Positions 1-7,302 of a DNA stretch of 10,622 bases are shown piece by piece. Under the pieces are notes generated by a model that was given only the letters and a program-made list of their open reading frames with translations, did no database searches and was not told the origin of the DNA. The position numbers and the translations under genes are program-made. Position 1 is the first letter of the stretch. Every line of letters begins with the position of its first letter. The DNA is from Rickettsia typhi (GTDB taxonomy: Bacteria; Pseudomonadota; Alphaproteobacteria; Rickettsiales; Rickettsiaceae), in NCBI GenBank assembly GCA_945875975.1, contig CAMCMD010000050.1, positions 1 to 10,622 of the forward strand. The letters are read 5' to 3'.

Positions 1-1
1 A

Positions 2-910
2 TATGCGGCTAGTTTAAGCAAACATGAACTTGCAAAGCAGATAATTCATCATGCGGCAACTTGGAAACCTACTAAGCTTGGCTGCGTCTCTAGAGAGAAA
101 GAGATAGATGCAGCTTTGTCGGTGGCTTGGAAGAAGATAATAAGCGGAACGTGGCAAGTTCCGTTGGAGCTAGCTAAAGCTAAAATCTTGCAGTATGAGT
201 TTAATGCTTACAGACGGAAATACCAAGAATCGGGAGTGTTGTCTCATGAGGCTAAGGCATTGGAATCCGATGTTAATAATTTACTGGGCGGATGGTGCGA
301 TTTGGTTGGGAAGATTACTGAGGGAGTTAATACACCTGCTACGTTAGAGGACAATATGCTTAGCATTAGAGATGTCGATGTTTATTCATCTATCAACGTA
401 CCGTTAAAATTAGGATTAGAGGAGAGAGTGTGTCAACAAAGATCTTATCCATCTGAAGATCTAGCATTAGACGGTTCTTTTTCCTCTGATTTTAACGATA
501 CAGGGAGTCATAAGCTTGATTATGATTGTCTGGAAATAGAGGAGGGTAGTAACACCCTTAACATTAATTTGTTACATATTCCTGACCAACAAAAATATCT
601 TAAAGTAATACCTAGCGATAATGACGATTCTATGAAATTAGAAACTATCAATGGGAAAGAATATTTTGTAAAGTTAAAGGAATTAGAGATGAATGACAAT
701 GGAGAATTTGTTATGACCTTAAAATCTATGGAGAATAATCTTTTTCTTGGTCAGAATAGCGATAATTCTGTTATCAAGAATTTAGCCATTAATGATCTAG
801 AAAATCAACATGGGATGCTTAAGCAAGAACAATTATTACAGCAGAGTTTTGTTAAAATAGATACTGTCTTATCTAGTGTTTTTAAAAATTTGCAACATGA
901 AGTTAAGTAG
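2..910 (+). CDS. 3' part of a large protein, possibly the tail of a conjugative relaxase/helicase (TraA-like); start lies left of the window
   Basis: The frame is open from base 2 with no in-frame ATG until well inside the gene. An internal TTG at 116 has no obvious ribosome binding site, so this is best read as a 5'-truncated gene of at least 302 codons ending at TAG 908-910. The first ~125 residues are helical, with a readable core (KEIDAALSVAWKKI, then GTWQVPLELAKAKILQ). The last ~180 residues are acidic, low in recognisable motifs, and more AT-rich. No signal peptide, membrane segment or nucleotide-binding motif is visible in this part. In Rickettsia integrative conjugative elements, large TraA relaxase/helicase proteins have long poorly conserved C-terminal extensions, and the position just before signalling genes would fit. 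That identity is inference; a plasmid primase or another large mobilisation protein is also possible. The next gene follows after 14 bases on the same strand. Confidence 0.55.
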   Translation, partial: YAASLSKHELAKQIIHHAATWKPTKLGCVSREKEIDAALSVAWKKIISGTWQVPLELAKAKILQYEFNAYRRKYQESGVLSHEAKALESDVNNLLGGWCDLVGKITEGVNTPATLEDNMLSIRDVDVYSSINVPLKLGLEERVCQQRSYPSEDLALDGSFSSDFNDTGSHKLDYDCLEIEEGSNTLNINLLHIPDQQKYLKVIPSDNDDSMKLETINGKEYFVKLKELEMNDNGEFVMTLKSMENNLFLGQNSDNSVIKNLAINDLENQHGMLKQEQLLQQSFVKIDTVLSSVFKNLQHEVK

Positions 911-924
911 ATATTATAAAATAT

Positions 925-2328
925 ATGAAAGAACAAACTTTGTTGTATCTAGATAAATTAAAACACAAAGTATCTAAAATACTTGCTTTTACTATTGTTA
1001 TTTATGGTGTTTGTATAATAGTTTTATATCAATATTATCAAGATAAAGCAGAGATAGAAAAAGCACAAATATTACAAAATTACTATAATAAAATAGTTAA
1101 GGTCAGTACAAATAAAATCAATTCATTAACACAACAAATATCAGGCACTCTTCAAAGTAATAATATTTCAATTAGCACTAATGGCAGTGATTTTAAGATA
1201 TGTTGTGATAAATGTATAAATTATAATCTTTTTCATTTTGGAGCACTAATAGATAGGTATATACCTGAGTTTATTTACTATAAAATAGAATTAAATAAAA
1301 AATTTCTTTATTCAAACATTAAAGCCCAAAATTATCAAATAGAAAAAATCTACCATCTTAATGACTATAATCAATTTAGTATTAGCCTGGCAATTGATAA
1401 ATTGTACTGGAGTAAAACAGAAGCAGAGATTAAAAAACCATTTTGGATAATGACTTTATTTGCTCTAGTTAATATTTTATTATTTGAAATTTTGTCTAAA
1501 ATTTTATTTAAGAATTTTAATAAAGAATATACCTTACACTATCAAAACAAATATAAAGAAGAGTTAGATCAACTTAAGTTTGATAACAGTAAAGAATTGA
1601 AAAGCTGCAAAGACTTGTTGATGAATAAAATTTGGAATCTTAATTTTAATAAACAAAAAGATTTAGAAATTAACATTTTACTTGCTGGAGAAGCTAATAA
1701 AATAGCCTTAATTGATGAAGGTGATAATGATCAAGAAACCATGATTAAAGGTAGTAGACTAAAAAATTCTAGTGATAAAGTCCCGTGTTCTATAGTTTTG
1801 TACCAAGACGATAAGATAGAAGAAATTAATATTGATCAATTAATTGAATTATTTACTGATAGGTTTGATCAAGAAGATGAAAATATATCAGTAAATATCA
1901 TAAGCAAAGTAAAAGTAGTATATTTTGCCTCTAAAGCTTCATTATATCAAATTATTTATAGTTTAATTAATTACCTTATCTTTGTGATAAAAAAACAATC
2001 TCCTACTGCTAAGCATAATATTAGATTAATTATCGATGATATAGAAAAAGTTATACAACTGCATTTTGAATATGATGGTTTTCCTATAACAGAAGAGAAA
2101 GAACTACTAAAAATGTCGAGCAGCTTTTTTAAAACACATGCTAATCCATTTGTATTGAATATAAATCAAGTATTTAATATACTAAGAATTAATGGCTTTG
2201 ATTGTAGTGTAAGTTATAATCAGCTTAATATTATAGATATTTTACGAAAAAAACAAAAAGATAATCGGCCAATAACAACAGAAGATAATATAATTCTTCT
2301 ATCATCATTTACTGAAAAAAAGAAATGA
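925..2328 (+). CDS. Two-TM sensor-like membrane protein with a degenerate histidine kinase-type ATPase domain
   Basis: 467 residues. A hydrophobic segment at ~19-37 and another at ~172-195 flank a ~135-residue, probably periplasmic, loop with a Cys cluster (ICCDKC). This is the usual layout of a sensor kinase. The cytoplasmic part has a lysine-rich helical stretch (~196-250) where a dimerisation/phosphoacceptor domain would sit, but no HExxxP-type H-box. From ~340 the pattern resembles an HATPase_c fold: LYQIIYSLINYL aligns with the N-box, yet both conserved Asn positions are Ser346 and Tyr350. EYDGFPI (382-388) sits where DxGxG is expected but lacks that pattern. So the sensor architecture is seen, the kinase relationship is inferred, and catalysis is doubtful. 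It starts 14 bases after the previous stop, without a clear Shine-Dalgarno, and its last four bases (ATGA) overlap the start of the STAND gene. That suggests translational coupling and a shared role. Confidence 0.7.
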   Translation: MKEQTLLYLDKLKHKVSKILAFTIVIYGVCIIVLYQYYQDKAEIEKAQILQNYYNKIVKVSTNKINSLTQQISGTLQSNNISISTNGSDFKICCDKCINYNLFHFGALIDRYIPEFIYYKIELNKKFLYSNIKAQNYQIEKIYHLNDYNQFSISLAIDKLYWSKTEAEIKKPFWIMTLFALVNILLFEILSKILFKNFNKEYTLHYQNKYKEELDQLKFDNSKELKSCKDLLMNKIWNLNFNKQKDLEINILLAGEANKIALIDEGDNDQETMIKGSRLKNSSDKVPCSIVLYQDDKIEEINIDQLIELFTDRFDQEDENISVNIISKVKVVYFASKASLYQIIYSLINYLIFVIKKQSPTAKHNIRLIIDDIEKVIQLHFEYDGFPITEEKELLKMSSSFFKTHANPFVLNINQVFNILRINGFDCSVSYNQLNIIDILRKKQKDNRPITTEDNIILLSSFTEKKK

Positions 2329-4577
2329 TTAAATTCTTATTACCAATAATAGTAATAATCATGCATAATAATTCATTTGCTAATGGGCAAATATCTAATC
2401 TAATTACCCCTGTTAGTTATTTTGTAAATCATGTGCAGCAGCTTAATGATCTTAAGAATAGTATAAGCAAATATAGAAAAGTAAGTATAGTTGGTACTAG
2501 CGGTATTGGTAAAACTCAGCTAGTTAGAATATATGCTTATGAAAACAAGAATAAATATAATCTAATATGGTTTATTGATTGTAACCTTGATTTTAATAAA
2601 GAATTTGTAAAACTAGCCACACATCTTAATCAGGCTACTAACGCTAATATATCGGAAGATGCAGAGCTAGCTAAAAAAGAAGTAATGGATTACTTAGCTC
2701 ATCAAGATAAGTGGCTGCTAGTATTTGATAATCTAAAGATTAATGAAAATAAGAAAGTTCAAGATGTAGTGGATTGGGAGCACAATGGAAATGTAATATT
2801 TTGCTCCCAAGATAGTGAAATATTGCCTCATACTATAGAAATGACTACTTTTAACAATGAAGATGCAGTTACTTTAGCTAGCAATTTACTAGAAAGTAAA
2901 GATAAAAATGATATTGATTTTTTAGTAAAAGCTTTTAGTGGTTACCCTATACTCATAGTTCAAGGAGCACAATTATTAAATAAGGTTAAGGGATTAAATA
3001 AAGAAGAATACAAGAAGAAAATTTATCAATCAGCAGATAAAATCAAATTAAATATTGAATTGGTAATAAAAGAATTAACACCTTCGGCTACTAAATTACT
3101 TAGTAAAATTGTTTTAATTAATAATCAAAGTTTTTCGAAGCAAATACTTAATATTATTACTGATAATCCAAATACTATAGACGATGATATTTATCAATTA
3201 TCAAAATTTATGTTAATTGTTAATATAAATGCCAAGGAGACTAATCCTATTTTTGAAATGCATGACATAATAACACAGAAAGTGCTAGCAAGAAACGGAG
3301 ATAAAAATAATAAACAATATCTAGAAAATATTATTGTTAAATTAATGGATGCAACACCTAAAAATGTGATAAAGGGGCGTATTTTTAGAAACTTAGAAAC
3401 CATTAGAGAAAACATGGAAATAATCCTAAATAACACACAAAAATATAATATTAATATATATAAAGTGATGGAATTAAGATTTAATATACTTAATAGTTAT
3501 CTTAATATTTTTGATTATTATAATGCAGAAAAACTAGTCGAGTGGTTTATTACAAATGATAAAAAAAATAACTTTAGACAACTATTAATGAATAATAATG
3601 AAAAACGTATATATGCTGGATACTTAGGGTTAATAGGAGCATATTATAAAAGTAGAAATTCTGATTACTATTTAACGCTTGAATATTATACAAGAGCAAA
3701 GCAAGTATTTGAAAATATAGATGGTTATAATGCTTATAGGTATAATATATTATATAACTTATCATCAACTTACACCATACTCGGACAACTTCAAAATGCA
3801 AAAGATAATATTGGGCTAATTGAAAATATGTTTAAGGAAGGTTTAGTTGAGGAAAGCGAACTTTTTTATATATATGTTGCAAAAGCGAAGTTATTTTTTA
3901 CTTTAGGAGAATCCACTAATGGACTGGAGCAAATCGATGGAGCCATAAATGTTTTACTTAATAATGGATTACAACAAGGTAATTTGTTATTTACGAATAC
4001 TTATATGCTTAGAGCTGATATATTAAATGCCTTAAGTAAATATGAAGAAGCGTATAAGCAAGCTCAAATGTTGTATGATATGCATAAACCAGTTAAGAGA
4101 GAAGATCATGAAATATTTGGTCGTATTTATACCCAGATGGCAAAAAGCGAATTAGGGCTAGGAAAAATAGATAAGGCTTTGGAGCATGTTATACAAGCTA
4201 TAGCAATATTTCTAGCTGATGAGCGGAGGAACCCAAAAGAAGCCGACTATTCCGAAGATCCTGATTTAGCTGCTAGTTATGTAGTACAAGGCGATATTTT
4301 CTTTGTTCAAGATAATCTTGAACAAGCAATAGCATCTTATAAGAAAGCTCAGGTCATATATTTCTATTTATATAGAGATAGAAGCAAGAATGTTGCTCAT
4401 GTGAGTTATTTATACACGCAAGGAGCTAAAGTGGCTTGTAAGGCAAAAGATTTATATAATTATAAAGCATTTGGTAAATCACAAGTTAAAGAATTTGGAG
4501 TAGACCATCCTAATACTGTTGATATGTTCCAATATTGCAAGCAGTATGGTATGGATTTGTGGGCTAAGGAAAATTAA
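2325..4577 (+). CDS. NB-ARC-type STAND NTPase with C-terminal TPR-like repeats and an N-terminal signal peptide
   Basis: 750 residues. The N-terminus reads as a signal peptide: Lys3, a hydrophobic core at 4-13, and a small-residue site near SFA (17-19). A P-loop GTSGIGKT follows at 57-64, and a Walker B strand LLVFDN (131-136, Asp135). VIFCSQD stands where NTPases of this class often have a TTR/TSR sensor motif, SGYPILI resembles the GLPL motif, and an exact MHD occurs at 312-314. These motifs in order identify the NB-ARC/STAND class. From ~400 to the end the protein is helical, with TPR-like repeats (for example around ALSKYEEAYKQA and DNLEQAIASYKKAQ), the usual sensor or partner-binding part. 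Its start overlaps the preceding membrane sensor gene by 4 bases. Roles to consider are a secreted effector acting in the host, a membrane-linked signalling switch, or a defence STAND. The signal peptide is odd for an ATPase, since the periplasm lacks ATP. Confidence 0.85.
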   Translation: MIKFLLPIIVIIMHNNSFANGQISNLITPVSYFVNHVQQLNDLKNSISKYRKVSIVGTSGIGKTQLVRIYAYENKNKYNLIWFIDCNLDFNKEFVKLATHLNQATNANISEDAELAKKEVMDYLAHQDKWLLVFDNLKINENKKVQDVVDWEHNGNVIFCSQDSEILPHTIEMTTFNNEDAVTLASNLLESKDKNDIDFLVKAFSGYPILIVQGAQLLNKVKGLNKEEYKKKIYQSADKIKLNIELVIKELTPSATKLLSKIVLINNQSFSKQILNIITDNPNTIDDDIYQLSKFMLIVNINAKETNPIFEMHDIITQKVLARNGDKNNKQYLENIIVKLMDATPKNVIKGRIFRNLETIRENMEIILNNTQKYNINIYKVMELRFNILNSYLNIFDYYNAEKLVEWFITNDKKNNFRQLLMNNNEKRIYAGYLGLIGAYYKSRNSDYYLTLEYYTRAKQVFENIDGYNAYRYNILYNLSSTYTILGQLQNAKDNIGLIENMFKEGLVEESELFYIYVAKAKLFFTLGESTNGLEQIDGAINVLLNNGLQQGNLLFTNTYMLRADILNALSKYEEAYKQAQMLYDMHKPVKREDHEIFGRIYTQMAKSELGLGKIDKALEHVIQAIAIFLADERRNPKEADYSEDPDLAASYVVQGDIFFVQDNLEQAIASYKKAQVIYFYLYRDRSKNVAHVSYLYTQGAKVACKAKDLYNYKAFGKSQVKEFGVDHPNTVDMFQYCKQYGMDLWAKEN

Positions 4578-4993
4578 GATTTATTATGTTTATCCACAAT
4601 CCAATGAATAAATCTGTCATCAATATATGGTGGATTAATTTTAACAGAATACTGGTATATTTCTTTAACTAAAGCATTTAATTTATCAATCGTAAAGCTT
4701 AAGTCTTTATCTATAATAATATTAATGGTAGCAGACGTTACCTCACTAAATATCTTCATTTGATCTTTATTTAAACCATCAATATTCATTTCTTCATCAG
4801 ACAAGATAAATTCTAAAGAAACATCTAAAGCTTTAGCAATGGCACGCAGAGTATTAGCGGTAGGATTTTTTGATGCGCCTGTCAAAATACTATTAATAGT
4901 GTTTTTATTTAATCCAGTTGTTTTTTCAATATCTGAAATACTCACATTTTTCTGGGTCATTAGCTCTGAGAGCTTTAACTGAAAATTAGCCAT
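4574..4993 (-). CDS. XRE-family helix-turn-helix transcriptional regulator
   Basis: 139 residues. Residues ~5-65 form a standard XRE/Cro-CI DNA-binding domain: KLSELMTQKNVSISDIEKTTGL, with the recognition helix around NKNTINSILTGAS, then TANTLRAIAKALDVSLEFIL. The remaining ~75 residues (helical, ending in a tryptophan-containing tail) are unrecognised and may mediate dimerisation or ligand sensing. It is convergent with the STAND gene and their stop codons overlap (4574-4577), so no terminator separates them. On the other side it diverges from the initiator-like gene. A plausible promoter with a GTAGCTAC palindrome at its start region lies just upstream, so autoregulation and control of the divergent gene are likely but inferred. 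The ATG at 4993-4991 is the only sensible start; the Shine-Dalgarno is weak. Confidence 0.9.
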   Translation of the reverse strand: MANFQLKLSELMTQKNVSISDIEKTTGLNKNTINSILTGASKNPTANTLRAIAKALDVSLEFILSDEEMNIDGLNKDQMKIFSEVTSATINIIIDKDLSFTIDKLNALVKEIYQYSVKINPPYIDDRFIHWIVDKHNKS

Positions 4994-5018
4994 ATATATC
5001 TTAATTTAAAGATTACTT

Positions 5019-5116
5019 TAGTAGCTACATATTACAGCACCCTATTTAAAAATCAATAAATAAAATCATTGTACGAATTAAATATCTCTTTACATGTAGT
5101 CTTTATCTAGCTACTA
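5019..5116. promoter_or_regulatory. Inverted pair TAGTAGCTA / TAGCTACTA: candidate operators of the XRE regulator
   Basis: TAGTAGCTA at 5019-5027 and its exact reverse complement TAGCTACTA at 5108-5116 lie 80 bases apart in the divergent control region. The left arm contains the 8-bp palindrome GTAGCTAC and sits at the predicted start of the minus-strand regulator transcript. The right arm overlaps the predicted -10 of a plus-strand promoter. Binding by the adjacent XRE protein is inferred from position only. Confidence 0.35.
5029..5056 (-). promoter_or_regulatory. Probable promoter of the XRE regulator gene
   Basis: Read on the minus strand, TTGATT (5056-5051) and TAATAT (5034-5029) are separated by 16 bases and would start transcription near 5022, ~30 bases before the regulator's ATG. 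The start region coincides with the palindrome GTAGCTAC (5021-5028), a sensible place for an autorepressor. AT-rich background makes chance matches easy. Confidence 0.35.
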
Positions 5117-5117
5117 T
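5089..5117 (+). promoter_or_regulatory. Possible plus-strand promoter toward the initiator-like gene
   Basis: TTTACA (5089-5094) is one base off the -35 consensus. It is followed after 17 bases by TACTAT (5112-5117), a four-of-six -10 match that overlaps the right operator-like arm. Perfect TATAAT hexamers also occur at 5147-5152 and 5331-5336 without a good -35, so the true start is uncertain. Confidence 0.25.
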
Positions 5118-5141
5118 ATAACAAATTATTATGTAGTACAA

Positions 5142-5525
5142 ATGTTTATAATATATAAAATAACTTTAGTATCAAATAACAATATTGACATTGCTAACAA
5201 TAGCGTTAAACTGAAAGACGGAATAGTAGATTTGCTGTTCTGGGGCGTAAGAACTCCTAACCTAAGCGGCGGACACCAGTCGTTAATATGGTCTAATCCT
5301 CGATTCAATGGTCGGGGAGATAATAGTGTATATAATAGACTCTTCACAGGGTTAAAGACTATTATGACTGTCTTAGGCGGTTTTCTTAACTCCCTGATCG
5401 CCAAGGCAAGTATTGATCCTTCTATAGTTTGTACTTTCTTTGGTTATCAAAACATCTGGTCTCTAGCATTATTTAATTGCTTCAGACCTTTTTGTTTTAA
5501 TTTTCAAGGAGGGAGCCGTGAATAA
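5142..5525 (+). CDS. Doubtful 127-codon open frame in a GC-richer stretch; small protein of unknown function or structured leader
   Basis: The frame runs from an ATG at 5142 without a Shine-Dalgarno and ends in TAA at 5523-5525, overlapping the next gene's GTG start by 8 bases. Its first 25 codons look like ordinary AT-rich DNA. From ~5210 to 5440 the sequence is distinctly richer in G+C than its surroundings, and the translation gives a motif-poor but protein-like text (WGVRTPNLSGGHQS, then a hydrophobic stretch around TIMTVLGGFLNSLIAKA). The minus strand is also open over much of the same stretch (5129-5404), so low stop density may simply reflect composition. Alternatives are an untranslated leader or regulatory RNA for the downstream initiator-like gene, or a replication-origin region. 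No family is recognised. Confidence 0.3.
   Translation: MFIIYKITLVSNNNIDIANNSVKLKDGIVDLLFWGVRTPNLSGGHQSLIWSNPRFNGRGDNSVYNRLFTGLKTIMTVLGGFLNSLIAKASIDPSIVCTFFGYQNIWSLALFNCFRPFCFNFQGGSRE
5332..5365 (+). repeat. Imperfect stem-loop in the leader of the initiator-like gene
   Basis: ATAATAG at 5332-5338 is the reverse complement of CTATTAT at 5359-5365, enclosing 20 bases that could extend the stem with mismatches. A direct copy of ATAATAG also occurs at 5320-5326. It is not followed by a T-run, so it does not look like an intrinsic terminator. Its significance is uncertain. Confidence 0.25.
5506..5513 (+). promoter_or_regulatory. Strong Shine-Dalgarno deciding the GTG start of the initiator-like gene
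   Basis: AAGGAGGG lies 4 bases before GTG 5518. This near-perfect ribosome binding site fixes the start despite the non-ATG codon, and it is the strongest Shine-Dalgarno in the left half of the window. Confidence 0.8.
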
Positions 5526-7059
5526 TCTCAACACAACGTATTGCCAACCAGCAAACCTAATACCACATTTTTGGTACTATAAGATAGTAGATAAGGACGG
5601 TAGACCTGATTTACCTTGTATGATTTTGCTATCAGAAATCTTTGGTTGGTTTCGTAATCTATCTGGTTCAAATACATATTACAGCACTGGGGCATCATTA
5701 CCTGAGCTTGTTGACGGTAAACTTGCTATTTCTTATGACTTCTTATCTGAGAAGTTGAATCTTCAAAAAGAACGTATTAGAAGAAAACTTGTTAAACTTG
5801 AAGGCATAAAGGTACTTTCTCGTGAAGTAAAAAACATTCCCCTTAAGGATGGCTCTAGAATCACGCAACTATATCTTACTATTAATCAAAAATTCTTTCA
5901 AAGCTGTTTTCGTGATCCTAAGCTTGATATTAGGGTTAGAGAAGATGAAGCCACTACTACAGATTTACCTGCTTTTGAGAATGTTCCTCAACTCAGTGGG
6001 GAGCATATAAGTAAAAAGAATAAAATTAGATCTATGAAACCTAATTTTATAGCAAAGGATTTGAAAGATCAGGAACGTCATGACGATTATGATGAGGATA
6101 ACAAGGGGGGTAATAATCAGAGCCACAACAATAATTCATCTAATTCGTCTAATCCATTACAACAGGGCAAGACTAAGCAGAAGTTAGAAGACTTTTATCC
6201 CTTGGCTCAAGAAGACTGCACGGCATTGCAAATTATATCTGGTAGGGAATTTACTTTAACCGCAATGAATGAAATATTACTAGACATGTCAAAACGCCTA
6301 ACTGATAGGAGTTTTAGTAGTAAAAAAGGCTTCATGAACTATATGGCAAAGTGTTTTCGATATGAAATGCGAGATGCTGTAAAAATATCTAGTGAACACT
6401 TTAAAATTAGATCAAATCAAAACCAAGAAGAACAAATAATTTACATTCAGGAACAATATTTAACTAAAATAGAAAACTCCAGACATGTAAGCCCAGAATG
6501 GCACTTGAAAAAGAAGTTAGCATGTGTTTTGGAGCGTAGTAAAGCTTATAAATTTCTATCCTCGTATAAATCAATCAAAATAACAGAAGAAGGCAATTGC
6601 CGAATATTGTTAAGTAAGCATGTGGAGTTATCAGAACATGACAAAGCTATTATCCTAAGACAAGTACAAGCAACTCATGAGACAATAGGGCAGGGAGCAA
6701 AGACGATACAATTAATAACAAATCTAGATATTGTTTTTCTACCTTCAAAGCAAGCACAAGAAAGGCAAACAGGTAATATTCCTAATAGATCACAAAGCCC
6801 AGTTCCAGATCAAAACTTGCTAACAGGAATATGGGGCAAGATAAGGTCGATGCTAGTCTCTTATTACGGTGAAGACGGCAAAGCAATAGATCAAAATTGG
6901 TTTAGCAAGCTAGAACCAGAAATAAATGATGAGAATAGAAGTATAACACTTCATGCTCCCAGTGATTTTATTAAGGACTGGGTACAATCCAAATATAGTA
7001 CGTTGATCGAAAAGTTATGCCAAGGGCAGAACTATAATTTAATCGGGGTTTCTTGTTAA
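5518..7059 (+). CDS. DnaA-like replication initiator protein (plasmid/mobile-element type) with a C-terminal DnaA domain-I-like module
   Basis: 513 residues from a GTG start with a strong Shine-Dalgarno. The N-terminal part (~12-130) contains a winged-helix-like region (ISYDFLSEKLNLQKERIRRKLVKLEGI, then strands) suited to DNA binding. A low-complexity Asn/Ser-rich linker follows (~195-215), then a helical middle region. The last ~80 residues match the pattern of DnaA domain I: W439 in GIWGKIRSML, a WF at the centre, ITLHAPSDFIKDWVQSKY (W488, Y493), then a final helix. No Walker A or other AAA+ motif is visible, and no DnaA domain IV. Rickettsia plasmids are known to carry DnaA-like initiators of this sort, so a role in replicating or maintaining the mobile element is the best call. 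It is preceded by a divergent regulator and a possible origin-like AT-rich region. It is followed after 45 bases by a 65-residue gene. Confidence 0.8.
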   Translation: MNNLNTTYCQPANLIPHFWYYKIVDKDGRPDLPCMILLSEIFGWFRNLSGSNTYYSTGASLPELVDGKLAISYDFLSEKLNLQKERIRRKLVKLEGIKVLSREVKNIPLKDGSRITQLYLTINQKFFQSCFRDPKLDIRVREDEATTTDLPAFENVPQLSGEHISKKNKIRSMKPNFIAKDLKDQERHDDYDEDNKGGNNQSHNNNSSNSSNPLQQGKTKQKLEDFYPLAQEDCTALQIISGREFTLTAMNEILLDMSKRLTDRSFSSKKGFMNYMAKCFRYEMRDAVKISSEHFKIRSNQNQEEQIIYIQEQYLTKIENSRHVSPEWHLKKKLACVLERSKAYKFLSSYKSIKITEEGNCRILLSKHVELSEHDKAIILRQVQATHETIGQGAKTIQLITNLDIVFLPSKQAQERQTGNIPNRSQSPVPDQNLLTGIWGKIRSMLVSYYGEDGKAIDQNWFSKLEPEINDENRSITLHAPSDFIKDWVQSKYSTLIEKLCQGQNYNLIGVSC

Positions 7060-7094
7060 ATATTTGATTTAGGAAAAGTGTAAACCAAAAAATT

Positions 7095-7099
7095 GGAGG
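7095..7099 (+). promoter_or_regulatory. Shine-Dalgarno deciding the ATG start at 7105
   Basis: GGAGG lies 5 bases before ATG 7105. An in-frame TTG at 7093 would overlap this ribosome binding site, so the ATG is preferred. Confidence 0.75.
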
Positions 7100-7104
7100 A
7101 AGTT

Positions 7105-7302
7105 ATGACAAATAAAGAGGAGCAATACGGAGTAATAGAATGGAAGCAACCATCGTTATTGGAGCACGCGATGGCAATAATATGTAATGCACAATTTAAC
7201 ATACATAAAATCGAACTGGATAATGGGGAAAGTGTCTACATAGTGCCGGAAGCTTTTTATAAAGCAGCTTCCCTAGCGCTTAAAAAGGAGCAAGGAAAAT
7301 GA
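7105..7302 (+). CDS. Small protein of unknown function coupled to the protease-autotransporter gene
   Basis: 65 residues starting at ATG 7105, five bases after GGAGG. The sequence is charged and soluble-looking, with no signal peptide or membrane segment. A central stretch FNIHKIELDNGESVYIVPE reads as a beta-hairpin, followed by a C-terminal helix (AFYKAASLALKKEQGK). No family is recognised. Its TGA stop overlaps the ATG of the 540-residue protease-autotransporter (ATGA, 7299-7302), so the two are very probably co-translated. Possible roles are a cytoplasmic helper or inhibitor of the protease before export, or a small gene belonging to the initiator-like operon. Both are inference. Confidence 0.7.
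   Translation: MTNKEEQYGVIEWKQPSLLEHAMAIICNAQFNIHKIELDNGESVYIVPEAFYKAASLALKKEQGK
7285..7296 (+). promoter_or_regulatory. Shine-Dalgarno region of the protease-autotransporter
   Basis: AAGGAG (7285-7290) and AAGGA (7292-7296) lie inside the 3' end of the 65-residue gene, directly before ATG 7299. They support independent as well as coupled initiation. Confidence 0.6.

Noticed and set aside
3194..3801. Minus-strand frames within the STAND gene
   Set aside because: They are antisense to a gene with clear domain motifs; their hydrophobic translations are what AT-rich coding DNA gives in reverse.
4590..4598. Perfect DnaA box TTATCCACA
   Set aside because: It lies inside the 3' end of the XRE gene, encoding its C-terminal VDKH region, and is a single copy with no cluster nearby, so chance is the better explanation.
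5374..5391. TAGGCGGTT...TTAACT resembling the last 17 bases of the window (10606-10622)
   Set aside because: Only 9 and 6 bases match exactly around a gap and an altered base, the flanks differ, and no tRNA or integrase is nearby to make it an attachment site.
5129..5404. 91-codon minus-strand open frame
   Set aside because: Its translation is motif-poor and it shares the stretch with a plus-strand frame; the low stop density of the GC-richer stretch explains it.
7093..7104. TTG start four codons upstream for the 65-residue gene
   Set aside because: The TTG overlaps the GGAGG ribosome binding site that is correctly spaced for ATG 7105.
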